Shown: positions 32,360 to 42,661, numbered from the stretch's first letter. The stretch: 64,000 bases of DNA from Streptomyces sp. SAI-127 (GCF_029894425.1 NZ_JARXYJ010000001.1:2914001-2978000); one strand, 5' to 3'. Program-made: numbers and translations. Notes: a model not told the origin generated them from the letters alone.

Positions 32360-35300
32360 ATGGCGACCTCCGACCTGCCCGTTCCTCTCGTACGACGGTC
32401 TGACGCACCCCCGCCGGACACGGCGGCCCTGGAGCGCGCACTGCGCGAGCAGGTCGACGGCGAGGTCCGCTTCGACGCGGGGAGCCGGGCCGCCTACTCG
32501 ACGGACGCCTCGAACTTCCGTCAGACCCCGATCGGCGTGGTCGTGCCCCGGACACCCGAGGCGGCCGCGGAGGCGCTGGCCGTGGCCCGCGAGCACGGCG
32601 CGCCGGTGCTGTCCCGGGGCGGCGGGACCAGCCTCGCCGGGCAGTGCACCAACACCGCCGTGGTGATCGACTGGTCGAAGTACTGCGACCGTCTGGAGTC
32701 CGTGGACCCGGACGCCCGCACCTGTGTCGTCCAGCCCGGCATCGTCCTCGACGAGCTCAACCGCCGACTCGCCCCGACGGGTCTCCGGTTCGGCCCCGAG
32801 CCGGCCACCCACGCCAACTGCACGATCGGCGGAATGATCGGCAACAACTCCTGCGGGGCCACAGCGCAGGCCTACGGCAAGGTCGTCGACAACATCGCCC
32901 GCATGGAAGTGCAGTTGTACGACGGCACCCGCTTCTGGTGCGGGGAGACCAGCGACGAGGAGTACGCCGAGATCGAGCGGCACGGAGATCTACGGGCCTC
33001 CCTGTACCGGCAGTTGCGCGCCCTGCGCGACACCTACGCCGACGAGATCCGTGCCCGCTTCCCGGACATCCCGCGCCGGGTCTCCGGCTACAACCTCGAC
33101 TCGCTGCTCCCGGAGCACGGCTTCGACGTCGCCGGGCTGCTGGTCGGCAGCGAGTCGACCCTGGTCACGGTGTTGCGCGCGGAGCTGGAACTGGTGCCGG
33201 TGGTCAAGGAACGAACCCTGGTCGTCCTCGGGTTCCCCGACATCGAGACGGCCGCCGACGCCGTACCGACGATCCTGCCGTACGAGCCCATCGCGCTGGA
33301 GGGCATCGACTCGCGACTGCTCCAGGACGAGCGGATCAAGCACCTCAACCCGAAGGCCCGCGCCGAACTCCCCGAGGGAAACGCCTACTTGATGGTGCAG
33401 TTCGGCGGGGAGACCCTCCAGGAGGCCGACGAACACGCCCACCGCATGCTGGACGGCCTGCACGAGTCCGAGCACGATCCCGAGGTCGCCTTCCTCGACG
33501 ACCCGTCCCACGAGCAGGAGTTGTGGCAGGTCCGCGAGGCCGGACTCGGCGCCACCGCACACATTCCGGGCCGCCCCGACACCTTCGAGGGCTGGGAGGA
33601 CTCGGCGGTCCCGCCCGAGCGGCTCGGCGACTACCTGCGCCGACTGCGGGGCCTGTACGACGAGTTCGGCTACCTCAGTGACACCGGGCCCAGTCTCTAC
33701 GGCCACTTCGGCCACGGTTGTGTGCACACCCGGATCCCCTTCGACCTGTACTCCGCAGACGGAGTGGCCGCCTACCGGCGGTTCATGGAGCGGGCAGCCG
33801 ACCTGGTCGTCGAGTTCGGCGGCTCCTTCTCGGGCGAGCACGGCGACGGGCAGAGCCGGGGCGAGCTGCTGCCGCGGATGTTCGGGGACCGACTCGTCAC
33901 CGCCTTCGAGCAGGTGAAGGCCGTCTTCGACCCGCTCGGCCGGATGAACCCCGGGAAGGTCGTGGCGCCGTACAAGCTGGACGAGAACCTGCGGCTCGGC
34001 GGTGACTGGGCGCCGTACGACCCCCGCGATCTGCACTTCCGCTTCCCGCACGACGGCGGGTCCTTCGCCGAGGCCGCCAACCGCTGTGTGGGCGTGGGGA
34101 AATGCCGTCAGCACACCACCGATGGCGGTGCGGTGATGTGCCCGTCCTACCAGGTCACGCACGAGGAGGAGCACTCCACGCGCGGGCGGGCCCGGCTGCT
34201 GTTCGAGATGCTCGACGGACACGGCGACAGCGCGCTGCGGGACGGCTGGCGGTCCGAGGCGGTCCGGGACGCCCTCGACCTGTGTCTGGCCTGCAAGGGC
34301 TGCAGGAAGGACTGTCCGGCGGACGTCGACATGGCCACGTACAAGGCGGAGTTTTTGTCCCACCACTACGAGGGCCGCTGGTGGCGCAGGCCCCGCGCCC
34401 ATCTGTCCATGGGCTGGCTGCCCGCCGTGGCGCAAGTGGTCGGACGCACCCGACTCGGGCCCGTCGTCAACGCGTTGACCCACACCCCGCCCCTGTCCAG
34501 GGCCGCCGTGGCGATCGCGGGCGTGGAGAACCGCGAAGTCCCGCTGTTCGCCGGTGAGACGCTGCAGCACTGGTTCGCCCGGCACGAGCCGTACGGCGAC
34601 GGGGCACGCGGCAGCGTCCTGCTCTGGCCGGACACCTTCACCAACCACTTCCACCCGCACATCGGCCAGGCGGCCGTGACCCTCATGGAGCACGCGGGCT
34701 GGCGGGTCGTGCTGCCCGAGGAGCCGCTGTGCTGCGGCCTGACCTGGATCTCGACGGGACAACTCGCCACCGCCGAGCGGGTGTTGGGCCGGACCGTGCC
34801 CCGTCTCGCCGAGCACGTCCGGGCGGGCGGCCTGGTGGTCGGACTGGAGCCCAGCTGCACCGCCGTCTTCCGGTCGGACGCGCCCGAGCTGTTCCCCGGC
34901 GACCGTGACGTACGGCGGCTGCGCGACCAGACGGTCACGCTCGCCGAACTGCTCACCGAGCACTCCCCCGGCTACGAGCCCCCGCACGTCCCGGAACGCT
35001 CAACGAAGGCCCTCGCCCAGGTGCACTGTCACCAGCACGCGGTCCTGGACTGGCAGGCCGACCGCACACTCCTGCACCGCGCCGGCGTCGACGCCGAACA
35101 ACTGGACTCCGGCTGCTGCGGCCTCGCCGGCAACTTCGGCTTCGAACCGGGCCACTTGGAGGTCAGCGAGGCATGTGCGGAACGCGTACTGCTCCCGCGT
35201 CTGCGCGACGAGCCCCCCGAGACGGTGGTCCTGGCCGACGGTTTCAGCTGTCGCACCCAGATCCACGAACTCGACAGCGGCGGCCACGAGGCGGTGCACC

Positions 35301-35479
35301 TGGCGGAACTGCTGGCGTCCGCCCTGCCCGGGGCGCCGGGCAGCGCGTACGGCGTGGCGCCGGGCGCGAGGCCCAGTCCGCCGAGCCGGAAGGCAAGGGC
35401 GCTGGCCCTGGCCGGCACCAGCATGGCGGCCCTGGCCGCAGCGGGAACGACAGCCAGGTTCCTCCGAAACAAACGGTGA
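32360..35479 (+). CDS. Large FAD/4Fe-4S oxidoreductase (D-lactate/glycolate-type dehydrogenase fusion)
   Basis: 1039 residues. The N-terminal FAD_binding_4 domain has VLSRGGGTSLAGQCTN and NCTIGGMIGNNSCGATAQAYG. An FAD-oxidase C-terminal domain follows (SFSGEHGDGQSRGELLPRMFG; the HGDG stretch is typical of D-lactate and glycolate oxidases). Then come Fe-S motifs CVGVGKC and CLACKGCRKDCP, and two C-terminal CCG-type domains (CCGLTW, GCCGLAGNFGF) as in heterodisulfide reductase/GlpC. The order fuses GlcD-, GlcF- and Fe-S-like functions in one chain. It probably oxidises a 2-hydroxy acid and feeds electrons to the respiratory chain; the substrate is not determined. AAGGAGG precedes the ATG. Confidence 0.88.
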   Translation: MATSDLPVPLVRRSDAPPPDTAALERALREQVDGEVRFDAGSRAAYSTDASNFRQTPIGVVVPRTPEAAAEALAVAREHGAPVLSRGGGTSLAGQCTNTAVVIDWSKYCDRLESVDPDARTCVVQPGIVLDELNRRLAPTGLRFGPEPATHANCTIGGMIGNNSCGATAQAYGKVVDNIARMEVQLYDGTRFWCGETSDEEYAEIERHGDLRASLYRQLRALRDTYADEIRARFPDIPRRVSGYNLDSLLPEHGFDVAGLLVGSESTLVTVLRAELELVPVVKERTLVVLGFPDIETAADAVPTILPYEPIALEGIDSRLLQDERIKHLNPKARAELPEGNAYLMVQFGGETLQEADEHAHRMLDGLHESEHDPEVAFLDDPSHEQELWQVREAGLGATAHIPGRPDTFEGWEDSAVPPERLGDYLRRLRGLYDEFGYLSDTGPSLYGHFGHGCVHTRIPFDLYSADGVAAYRRFMERAADLVVEFGGSFSGEHGDGQSRGELLPRMFGDRLVTAFEQVKAVFDPLGRMNPGKVVAPYKLDENLRLGGDWAPYDPRDLHFRFPHDGGSFAEAANRCVGVGKCRQHTTDGGAVMCPSYQVTHEEEHSTRGRARLLFEMLDGHGDSALRDGWRSEAVRDALDLCLACKGCRKDCPADVDMATYKAEFLSHHYEGRWWRRPRAHLSMGWLPAVAQVVGRTRLGPVVNALTHTPPLSRAAVAIAGVENREVPLFAGETLQHWFARHEPYGDGARGSVLLWPDTFTNHFHPHIGQAAVTLMEHAGWRVVLPEEPLCCGLTWISTGQLATAERVLGRTVPRLAEHVRAGGLVVGLEPSCTAVFRSDAPELFPGDRDVRRLRDQTVTLAELLTEHSPGYEPPHVPERSTKALAQVHCHQHAVLDWQADRTLLHRAGVDAEQLDSGCCGLAGNFGFEPGHLEVSEACAERVLLPRLRDEPPETVVLADGFSCRTQIHELDSGGHEAVHLAELLASALPGAPGSAYGVAPGARPSPPSRKARALALAGTSMAALAAAGTTARFLRNKR

Positions 35480-35491
35480 CTGGAATGTTTT

Positions 35492-35570
35492 CGGGGGCGC
35501 GGGGCTGCGTCGATGTGCGGCTCCGCCGCGCGGGCGCGACCAGCCACAGGCGTGCCGCAGCCGCAAGACA
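35492..35570 (+). repeat. Third copy of the intergenic repeat
   Basis: The sequence 'gggggcgcggggctgcgtcgatgtgcggctccgccgcgcgggcgcgaccagccac...cgcagccgc' closely matches the right arm of the pair at 26482-26662. Its core GCGGC-tcc-GCCGC forms a hairpin by itself. It lies between convergent genes (FAD/Fe-S oxidoreductase and ECF sigma factor) and may terminate both. Confidence 0.7.
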
Positions 35571-35598
35571 ACACGTCGCGGCACCCCCATAGGCGCTC

Positions 35599-36183
35599 TC
35601 ACCCCACCAGCTCCACCAGCACCGCCCTGGCCCGCGCCACGCGGGACCGCACTGTCCCCACGGGACACCCGCTCACCACAGCCGCCTCCTCGTACGACAG
35701 CCCCAGCATCTGCGTCAGAACGAATGCCTCACGCCGCTCCTCGGGCAACGTGGCCAGCAGGTCGAGCAGCACTATCCCCTCGTCGAAGCCGGGCACGCCC
35801 CGCGGCTGAGCGCGCTCGGCCGCGGCCTGCCAGTCCGCACCGTCATACCGGCGGGGCCGGGCCGCGGCATGCCGGAAACCGTCGATCACCGCGCGGCGGG
35901 CGATGGACAGCAGCCAGGCCCGCGCCGAGGACCGCCCCTCGAACCGGTGCAGACTGCCGAGCGCCCGCAGGAACGTGTCCTGGGCGAGGTCGTCCACGGC
36001 CTGCGGGTCGGCGCACAGGTAGGAGACATAGCGCAGCACGTCATGGTGCAGCGCGCGGACGAAGTGGTCGACGGCGTCGGCGTCACCGGCACGGGCGGCG
36101 AGCGCCCAGGCGGTGGCGGAGGCGTCGGCGGACTCCCGTCGGGTGCGGAACTCGGCCGGGGCGGGCGGGGCGGAAGTGATCAC
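35599..36183 (-). CDS. ECF-family RNA polymerase sigma factor
   Basis: 194 residues. Sigma region 2 (VDDLAQDTFLRALGSLHRFEGRSSARAWLLSIARRAVIDG, ~residues 65-105) and region 4 (LPEERREAFVLTQMLGLSYEEAAVVSG, then GTVRSRVARAR, ~residues 140-190) are intact; no region 3 is present. The GTG start has GAAGGA upstream. No typical anti-sigma gene with a ZAS motif is adjacent. The next gene upstream, a Met/His-rich membrane protein, may supply the sensing function. It is presumably the regulator of the downstream-oriented copper-like cluster. Confidence 0.9.
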   Translation of the reverse strand: MITSAPPAPAEFRTRRESADASATAWALAARAGDADAVDHFVRALHHDVLRYVSYLCADPQAVDDLAQDTFLRALGSLHRFEGRSSARAWLLSIARRAVIDGFRHAAARPRRYDGADWQAAAERAQPRGVPGFDEGIVLLDLLATLPEERREAFVLTQMLGLSYEEAAVVSGCPVGTVRSRVARARAVLVELVG

Positions 36184-36383
36184 CAGGTGTCCTTCTCGGG
36201 TCAGCCGGGATCCGGGCCACCGCTGTCATGGCGGTGCCACCGATGTGATGGCGGTGCACAGGGGTGCGCGGCGGTCCGGTGAGGGGATGCGGCCGTGCGG
36301 CGACCACGTGTGCGGGCAGCACATACGTGGGGGCACGACCGAGCCCGAGGCGCACAGGGGCTTCCTCGGGGTGCCGTCTGTCG

Positions 36384-37025
36384 TCAGGCGACAGCGGTCC
36401 CCGGGGGCGGTCCCCGGTGGGTGATCGCGTGGACGAGAAGGAGAAGCCGGGGCTCCCGCTCCGAGCGGGGCCGGCGCACCCGCAGACGCGGGCGGTGCGG
36501 AGTGGCGGGCAGGGCGAGCAACAGCCGCAGCGGGGCCGCGAGCCGTCCCGCGACGGCCCGCAGGATACGGAACGCGGCCCTCTCGCCGTACGCCAGCCAG
36601 AGGCCGGTCAGGAGCGCGGCGAGCAGGTGGGCGGCGTACATCCCGAACGGCATCCAGAACGAGAGAGCACCGACGCCCGCTGACGTCCCCATGGGGGACA
36701 TATCCATGGAGTCCATGCCACTCGTGTGCATGGACTCCATGTGCATCGCGCCAGTGTCCTGTGCCGCCGGTGCGGGCTGCGCGAGGGTGAACGCCGAGTG
36801 CAGGGCCGTCTGGGCAGCGACCACGACGGCCACGATCAGCGGGAGTCCGCGTTCACGGCCGGTCAGACACCAGCCCGCGCCCCCGGTGAGGACCAGGCTC
36901 GCTGCCAGTGTCCATCCGGGCACATGGGTGCCGGACATGAGGACGTGGCCCAGGGCGGCGAGCAGCACACAGACGGCCGCGAACACCGCGGCCCGTACCG
37001 TGCGAGAACACCACCCTGCCGTCAT
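36384..37025 (-). CDS. Met/His-rich polytopic membrane protein (paralogue 1)
   Basis: 213 residues with several hydrophobic helices. A central extracytoplasmic loop is extraordinarily rich in Met and His (MHMESMHTSGMDSMDMSPMG, ~residues 94-113). Met-rich loops of this kind bind Cu(I). The C-terminal tail ends LLLLVHAITHRGPPPG, matching the paralogue at 37847-38479 (LLLRHTVHRRGPPT). The family is not one I can name with confidence. It lies between the ECF sigma factor and the YcnI gene, on the same strand. A role in copper handling or sensing is inferred from composition and context. Confidence 0.7.
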   Translation of the reverse strand: MTAGWCSRTVRAAVFAAVCVLLAALGHVLMSGTHVPGWTLAASLVLTGGAGWCLTGRERGLPLIVAVVVAAQTALHSAFTLAQPAPAAQDTGAMHMESMHTSGMDSMDMSPMGTSAGVGALSFWMPFGMYAAHLLAALLTGLWLAYGERAAFRILRAVAGRLAAPLRLLLALPATPHRPRLRVRRPRSEREPRLLLLVHAITHRGPPPGTAVA

Positions 37026-37091
37026 GGCGCCTCATCCTTCCACCCGGGCACCGATCACCACCTGTGGGTACGCAGATCCACAGGTTCCCGC

Positions 37092-37805
37092 TCACTGCGT
37101 ACGGCGGCTCCGTACGACGGCGAGGGCCCCCGCCGCGAGCCCCAGCACGCCCACGACCAGCCCGGCGACGCCGAGACCGCGGGCGGTGGAGTCGCTCGCG
37201 GAGGTCTTCGACGCCTTGGACGCGACCGCGGAGGTCTGCGACGCGGTGGCCGACGTGGTCCCGGCCGGCGTCAGCTTGAGGACCGGCGCCGGGTTCTCCG
37301 GCTCCTCGTCGCCCTGGGCGGCCTCCTCGATCCAGCGGACGACCTTCCCGTCGGAGTAGGTCTGGAGAGTCTTGAAGGTCAGCCGGGCGGTGTCGTCGGG
37401 GAGTTGACCGAAGGCTACGTCGAAGTCCTCGTACTGCCCTGGGCCGATCTTCCCGCCGGTCCAGGTGACCTCGGAGACCGCGTCGGTGATCGTGCCGTCG
37501 TCCGTCTTGACCGGTGTCGTGAGCTTGGTGTCCGTGACCTTCGCGGTCCACCCGTCGTGCGGGGAGACGAGCACGCCGAGCAGCGGGTGGTCGGTGGGCA
37601 GGAACAGCTGGACCTTCGTGGTGCTCGCGGTGTCGCTCTCGTCGGGGACCCGGAAGGTCAGGGCACCGTCGGTGGCGCCCTTGGCGTAGCTGTCGGGGTG
37701 GACGGTGACGTGCGCGGAGGCGGCGCCCGCGGCGGTCAGTACCGCGGCGGCGGCGAGGGCGCCGGCGACGCCGACTCGGCGCAGGGAGGTGCGTGCTGAG
37801 GACAT
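37092..37805 (-). CDS. YcnI-like copper-binding membrane-anchored protein
   Basis: 237 residues. A Sec signal ending AGAASA is followed directly by HVTVHPDSY, so processing would leave an N-terminal His. In YcnI this His is a copper ligand (histidine-brace-like site with a conserved Trp, here probably in DGWTAKV or ITDAVSEVTW). The DUF1775 core (ALTFRVPDESDTASTTKVQLFLP, DFDVAFGQLPD, RWIEEA) follows, then a Ser/Thr/Ala linker and a C-terminal transmembrane helix with an RSRRTQ tail. It is probably an extracytoplasmic copper chaperone. ATG 37805 starts at the signal peptide; a longer open frame continues through the next gene and is rejected. Confidence 0.88.
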   Translation of the reverse strand: MSSARTSLRRVGVAGALAAAAVLTAAGAASAHVTVHPDSYAKGATDGALTFRVPDESDTASTTKVQLFLPTDHPLLGVLVSPHDGWTAKVTDTKLTTPVKTDDGTITDAVSEVTWTGGKIGPGQYEDFDVAFGQLPDDTARLTFKTLQTYSDGKVVRWIEEAAQGDEEPENPAPVLKLTPAGTTSATASQTSAVASKASKTSASDSTARGLGVAGLVVGVLGLAAGALAVVRSRRTQ

Positions 37806-37846
37806 GGCTGAGGAATCTCCGTACTGACAGGAAAGGGAGGAAAGGG

Positions 37847-38479
37847 TCAGATCGCGTACGGGATCGTGGTGGGCGGTCCGCGCCGGTGGACCGTGTGGCG
37901 GAGCAGGAGGGGACGAGGTGCGCACGGGCCGTCGGCCGGTGGGCGTACCGGGTCCGGGGCGACCGGTTCGCCGTACCCCCGCCACCAGGCCGCGAGGCCC
38001 GGTACGAGCGCGACCGCCCGGCGCAGCAGGGACCACAGGGCCGCCTCGCCGCGTCGGAGCCACCAGGTCAGCAGGAGAGCGGCCGAGACATGGGCGGCGG
38101 TGGCATGCGGGGTCAGGGCGTGGGGGTGCGGTGCCGCCATATGCGCCATGCGCAGGCCGTGCAGGGTCATCGTGTGCGTCGCCGGCATGTGGTGCATCGC
38201 CATGCCGTACGGCGTCCCCGTAGAGCGCGAGCGAGCCGCGCCGAAGCCCAGATGCAGCCCGCCCTGGGAAGTGAGGGTCGCTCCGCCGATGGCCTTGAGC
38301 GACCGCTCCCGGCCGCCGAGCAGCCAGCCGGTCACGAACATCGGCACGAACCCGGCCGCCTGCGCCCACACCGGCGGTGCCATCCCGGTCGCCAGTGCGT
38401 GGCCCCCGGTGGCCAGCAGCACGCACAGCGCGGCGAACACCGCCGCGCGCAGGCTCCGGACCGCTGGGGACGCTCTCAT
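37847..38479 (-). CDS. His/Met-rich polytopic membrane protein (paralogue 2)
   Basis: About 210 residues, clearly related to the protein at 36384-37025: a similar N-terminal RAAVFAALCVLLA...GHAL helix, a metal-ligand-rich loop (YGMAMHHMPATHTMTLHGLR then MAHMAAPHPHALTPH), and a similar C-terminal tail. Both flank the YcnI gene. ATG 38479 has GGGAG upstream; GTG 38497 in the same frame is the alternative. The loop has more His than its paralogue, suggesting that the two proteins bind metal at different oxidation states. That is inference. Confidence 0.7.
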   Translation of the reverse strand: MRASPAVRSLRAAVFAALCVLLATGGHALATGMAPPVWAQAAGFVPMFVTGWLLGGRERSLKAIGGATLTSQGGLHLGFGAARSRSTGTPYGMAMHHMPATHTMTLHGLRMAHMAAPHPHALTPHATAAHVSAALLLTWWLRRGEAALWSLLRRAVALVPGLAAWWRGYGEPVAPDPVRPPADGPCAPRPLLLRHTVHRRGPPTTIPYAI

Positions 38480-38527
38480 GGCGACCGATACTCCCACCTG
38501 TGGCCCGGGGCTCGCTGACGGGCCCGG

Positions 38528-41500
38528 TCAATAGATGTCACGCACATAGCGCTTGTCCGTGGCGAGTTGCTTCACATAGGCCGCCGCGCCCGCCTGGTCC
38601 AAGCCGCCGTGGAGGACCGCGATGTCCCTGAGCGCCTGGTCGACGTCCTTCGCCATGCGGGAGGCGTCGCCGCACACGTAGAAGTGGGCGCCGTCCTGGA
38701 GCCAGGACCACAGCAGCGGGCCGTGTTCGCGCATCCGGTCCTGGACGTAGACCTTCGCGCGCTGGTCACGGGAGAAGGCGGTGTCCAGGCGGGCGAGGGT
38801 GCCGTCCGCGAGGAACCCGGTCAGCTCGTCCTCGTAGTAGAAGTCGGTCGCCTTGTGCTGTTCGCCGAAGAACAGCCAGTTCGGGCCCCGGTGGCCGAGA
38901 GCGCGGCGCTGCTCCAGGAAGCCGACGAAGGGGGCGACGCCGGTGCCGGGGCCGACCATGACCATGGGCGTGCCGGAGTCGGCCGGCGGGCGGAAGTGCG
39001 GGGAACGCTGGACGTGCACGGGCACCGGGGTGTCCGCGGCGGCGTCGGCGAGGAAGGGCGAGCAGACACCCTGGCGGGGCCTGCCGTGCAGGTTCTCGTA
39101 GCGCACGACGGAGACGGTCAGCGAGACCAGGTGCGGGTCGGTCAGCGGGCTGGACGATATGGAGTACAGCCGCGGCTGGAGGCGTCCGAGGGTCTGCGTC
39201 CACTCCTGCGGGCCGGCCGTCACGCCGTACTCGGTGATCACGTCCACGGCCTGGCGGCCCCAGCCCCACTTGGCGAGCTCGTCCTTGTTGTCCGGGCGCA
39301 GGAGCTTCTTCAACTCCCTTGGGTCCCGGGTGCGTTCGGCGACGAACCGGAGCAGGCCGGGGGTGATCCTGGTGATGTCGAGGTGCCGCAGGAACGCCTC
39401 GCCGAGCGGGACCTCTCCCACGCCGTTCACGTCCACCGCGGCCCCGGCGTCCAGGCCGGTGACCGCCAGCCACTCCTCGACCAGGTCCACCGAGTTGAGC
39501 GGCCGGATGCCGAGGGCGTCCCCGGCGTCGTAGAGGAGCGGGCTCTCGCTGTCGCGGGTGTCGAAGGTGAACCTGCGGACCTCCTTGCCGGCGCCGGGCA
39601 GACTCAGGAGGCGGTTGCCGGTGAGGCGGGCGAGGACGGGGACGGGCTTCTTGGAGCGGGGCCGGGCGGCCGGGGGCGCCGGGGGTGTGACCGGGGGTGC
39701 CTGGATCACTGTGGGGGCGGAGGGGCGGGTGTCGGCCGCGCTGGTGTCGGAGATCCCGGTGTCGGCCGCCGGGGTGTCGGACAGCGCCGTCAGGACCTGG
39801 TCCAGCCAGCCGTGCGCCGCGTCCTCGAAGTCCGGTTCGCAGTCCGTGCGTGGGGCGAGCCGCCGCGCGCCCAGTTCGTCGAGGCGCTGGTCCAGGCGGC
39901 GGCCGTGCCCGCAGAAGTCGTCGTACGACGAGTCGCCGAAGGCCAGCACGGCGTACCGGCGGCCCTCCAGGCGGGGGGTGCCGGGGTCGGCCAGCGTCTC
40001 CCAGAAGCCACTGCCGTTGTCGGGGGCGTCGCCGTCGCCGAAGGTGCTGGTGATCAGCAACAGGTCGGCTCCGGGCGGCAGTTCGCCGAGGTCTGCCTGG
40101 TCCATGCCGACCATGGACGTGCTGTGGCCGGAGGTGGTGAGCCGCTCGGCGGTGGCGGCCGCGAACTCCTCGGCGTTGCCGGTCTGCGAGGCCCACAGGA
40201 TGACGACCTCACGGCGCAGCAGTGTGGCCGAGGGCTGTGTGGCCCCCGCCCGTGAGTACATCCCGGCGAGTGTGCCGTTCACCCACAGGGCGTGTTCGGG
40301 GGTGAAGGGCGCGTCGGGCGGCAGGACCGGCACGCCGGGCACCCCGGCGGGGACCCCGGCAAGGAAGCCGACCAGGTACTGACGTTCCTGCGCGGTGAGG
40401 ACGGGCGGCGGTGCGGGGTGGAGGCCGAAGACGGACGCGGCCATGGACGCGGGGGGAACCGCCTCAGCGACCGCCGGCGCAGCTTCCGGAGCCGGAGCCA
40501 CCGCGGCCGCCGGAGCCCGCAAGGTCACCGGCACGGCCACCTTCGTCAGCGACACCGCGCACACCTTGAACTCCGGCTGGAACGACAGCGGGTCCACCGC
40601 GTCGCTCGTCACCGCGTTGACGCTCAGGTACTCCCCGAACAGGTCGTTCCAGTGGAAGGGCGCGAAGCAGCACCCGGGCCGCACCCGGTCCGTCACGACG
40701 GCCGGCAGCACGGCCCGGCCGCGCCGGGAGGCCACCTCGACGGAGTCGCCGTCGGCCACCCCCAGGGCCGACGCGTCCTGGGGGTGCAGTTCCACGAAGG
40801 GCCCGGGGTTCAGCTTGTTCAGCTTCGCCACCTTCGCCGTCTTGGTCAGCGTGTGCCACTGGTGCTGGAGCCGTCCGGTGTTGAGGACGAACGGGTAGTC
40901 GTCGTCCGGCATCTCGGTCGGCGGGATGTGCGGCCGGGCGTAGAAGACGCCCCGCCCGCTCGCGGTGGGGAACCTCAGCGAACCGTCCTCCCCCACGTAC
41001 CGGATCGGGTTCCGGTCCGGCCCGTCCGGACTCGCCGCGGGCCACTGCACCGGCGTCTCCCGCAGCCGCTCGTACGAGACCCCGCGCAGGTCCCAGCCCG
41101 TCTTCGGGTTCCAGGCCTGCTTGATCTCCTCGAAGACGGCCTCCGCGCTGTCGTAGGAGAACCCCTTCTCGTACCCCATCTCGCACGCGACGGCCGCGAT
41201 GATCCGCCAGTCCGCCATCGCCTCGCCGGGCGGGTCGGCCACCGCCGGGGTCAGCGTGAGGTTGCGCTCGCTGTTGACGAAGACGCCCTCGCCCTCCGTC
41301 CACAGCGCGCCGGGCAGCACGACGTCGGCGTAGGCGTTGGTCTCGGTGTCGGCGAAGACGTCCTGCGTGACGACGAACTCGGCGGCCTCCAGTCCCTCGA
41401 TGACCGTGCGGCGGTTGGCGACCGAGGCGACCGGGTTGGTGCAGATGATCCAGCAGGCCTTGATCTCGCCGTCGGCCATCTTCTGGAACATCTCGACCGT

Positions 41501-42661
41501 GCCCTTGCCGACGCCGTCGGCGCGCAGGGTGTCCGGGGGCAGCTCCCAGAGGTCCTCCATGAAGGCCCGCTCGTCGTCGACGAGGACGGACCGCTGGCCG
41601 GGCAGGCCCGGGCCCATGTAGCCCATCTCGCGGCCGCCCATGGCGTTGGGCTGGCCGGTGAGGGAGAAGGGGCCGCTGCCGGGGCGGCAGATGGCACCCG
41701 TGGCGAGATGGAGGTTGACCACGGCGTTGGTGTTCCAGGTGCCGTGGGTGGACTGGTTGAGCCCCATGGTCCACAGGCTCATCCACTCACCGGCCGATCC
41801 GATGAGCCGCGCCGCCTCCCGGATGTCCTCCTCGGCGAGGCCCGTCATCTCGGCCACCGCGGCGGGCGCGTAGTCCGCGAGGAACTCCGGCATCGCCTCC
41901 CAGCCCTCGGTGTGGGCGGCGACGAACTCGGGGTCGATGCGGCCCTCGGCGTGCAGCAGGTGCAGCAGGCCGTTCAGCAGCGCGAGGTCGGCACCCGGCT
42001 TGATCTGCAGGAACAGGTCCGCCTTCGCGGCCGTGGCGGTGCGCCGCGGATCGACGACGATCACCTTGGCGCCCGCCGACTTCACCCGCTCCATCATCCT
42101 GAGGAACAGGATGGGATGGCAGTCGGCCATGTTGGAGCCGATGACGAAGAAGAGGTCGGCCTGCTCGAAGTCCTGGTACGAGCCGGGCGGACCGTCCGCC
42201 CCGAGCGACAGCTTGTAGCCGGTGCCGGCGCTGGCCATGCACAGCCGGGAGTTCGACTCGATCTGGTTGGTGCCCATGAACCCCTTGGCGAGCTTGTTCG
42301 CCAGGTACTGCGCCTCCAGGCTCATCTGGCCGGAGACGTAGAGCGAGACCGCGTCGGGACCGTGCTCGTCGATGATCTCCCGCAGCCGCCGGGCCGTCTC
42401 GGTGATCCCCACGCCGACGGCTTGTGGCACCGGCTCCTCGCCCCGCTCGGGCCGTACCAGGGCCGTGGACAGCCGCCCGGGCGCGGCGAGCAGGTCGGCG
42501 GTGGTGGCGCCCTTGGTGCAGAGCTTGCCGAAGTTGGCGGGGTGCTCCTTGTCCCCGGACGCCTTCAGGACCGTACGCCGTCCGTCCGGGCCGGTGCCGA
42601 TGTCGAGGACCAGGCCGCAGCCCACACCGCAGTACGAGCAGACCGTCCGCACCACGGGCAC
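38528..42661 (-). CDS. Nitrate reductase fused to CysJ-like NADPH flavoprotein
   Basis: 1377 residues. Residues 1-~720 form an assimilatory nitrate reductase: 4Fe-4S ligands C8, C11, C15, C48, a Mo-coordinating Cys141 in NSRLCM, and molybdopterin motifs such as [14 protein letters not shown]. Residues ~820-960 are a flavodoxin-like FMN domain ([17 protein letters not shown]). An FAD domain follows from ~1005 ([12 protein letters not shown]), and an NADP-binding domain ([16 protein letters not shown]...FFGEQ) ends with the CysJ-type C-terminus KRYVRDIY. The enzyme should take electrons from NADPH directly to nitrate without a separate reductase. It requires molybdate and is divergent from fur-katG. 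Confidence 0.9.
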   Translation of the reverse strand: MPVVRTVCSYCGVGCGLVLDIGTGPDGRRTVLKASGDKEHPANFGKLCTKGATTADLLAAPGRLSTALVRPERGEEPVPQAVGVGITETARRLREIIDEHGPDAVSLYVSGQMSLEAQYLANKLAKGFMGTNQIESNSRLCMASAGTGYKLSLGADGPPGSYQDFEQADLFFVIGSNMADCHPILFLRMMERVKSAGAKVIVVDPRRTATAAKADLFLQIKPGADLALLNGLLHLLHAEGRIDPEFVAAHTEGWEAMPEFLADYAPAAVAEMTGLAEEDIREAARLIGSAGEWMSLWTMGLNQSTHGTWNTNAVVNLHLATGAICRPGSGPFSLTGQPNAMGGREMGYMGPGLPGQRSVLVDDERAFMEDLWELPPDTLRADGVGKGTVEMFQKMADGEIKACWIICTNPVASVANRRTVIEGLEAAEFVVTQDVFADTETNAYADVVLPGALWTEGEGVFVNSERNLTLTPAVADPPGEAMADWRIIAAVACEMGYEKGFSYDSAEAVFEEIKQAWNPKTGWDLRGVSYERLRETPVQWPAASPDGPDRNPIRYVGEDGSLRFPTASGRGVFYARPHIPPTEMPDDDYPFVLNTGRLQHQWHTLTKTAKVAKLNKLNPGPFVELHPQDASALGVADGDSVEVASRRGRAVLPAVVTDRVRPGCCFAPFHWNDLFGEYLSVNAVTSDAVDPLSFQPEFKVCAVSLTKVAVPVTLRAPAAAVAPAPEAAPAVAEAVPPASMAASVFGLHPAPPPVLTAQERQYLVGFLAGVPAGVPGVPVLPPDAPFTPEHALWVNGTLAGMYSRAGATQPSATLLRREVVILWASQTGNAEEFAAATAERLTTSGHSTSMVGMDQADLGELPPGADLLLITSTFGDGDAPDNGSGFWETLADPGTPRLEGRRYAVLAFGDSSYDDFCGHGRRLDQRLDELGARRLAPRTDCEPDFEDAAHGWLDQVLTALSDTPAADTGISDTSAADTRPSAPTVIQAPPVTPPAPPAARPRSKKPVPVLARLTGNRLLSLPGAGKEVRRFTFDTRDSESPLLYDAGDALGIRPLNSVDLVEEWLAVTGLDAGAAVDVNGVGEVPLGEAFLRHLDITRITPGLLRFVAERTRDPRELKKLLRPDNKDELAKWGWGRQAVDVITEYGVTAGPQEWTQTLGRLQPRLYSISSSPLTDPHLVSLTVSVVRYENLHGRPRQGVCSPFLADAAADTPVPVHVQRSPHFRPPADSGTPMVMVGPGTGVAPFVGFLEQRRALGHRGPNWLFFGEQHKATDFYYEDELTGFLADGTLARLDTAFSRDQRAKVYVQDRMREHGPLLWSWLQDGAHFYVCGDASRMAKDVDQALRDIAVLHGGLDQAGAAAYVKQLATDKRYVRDIY

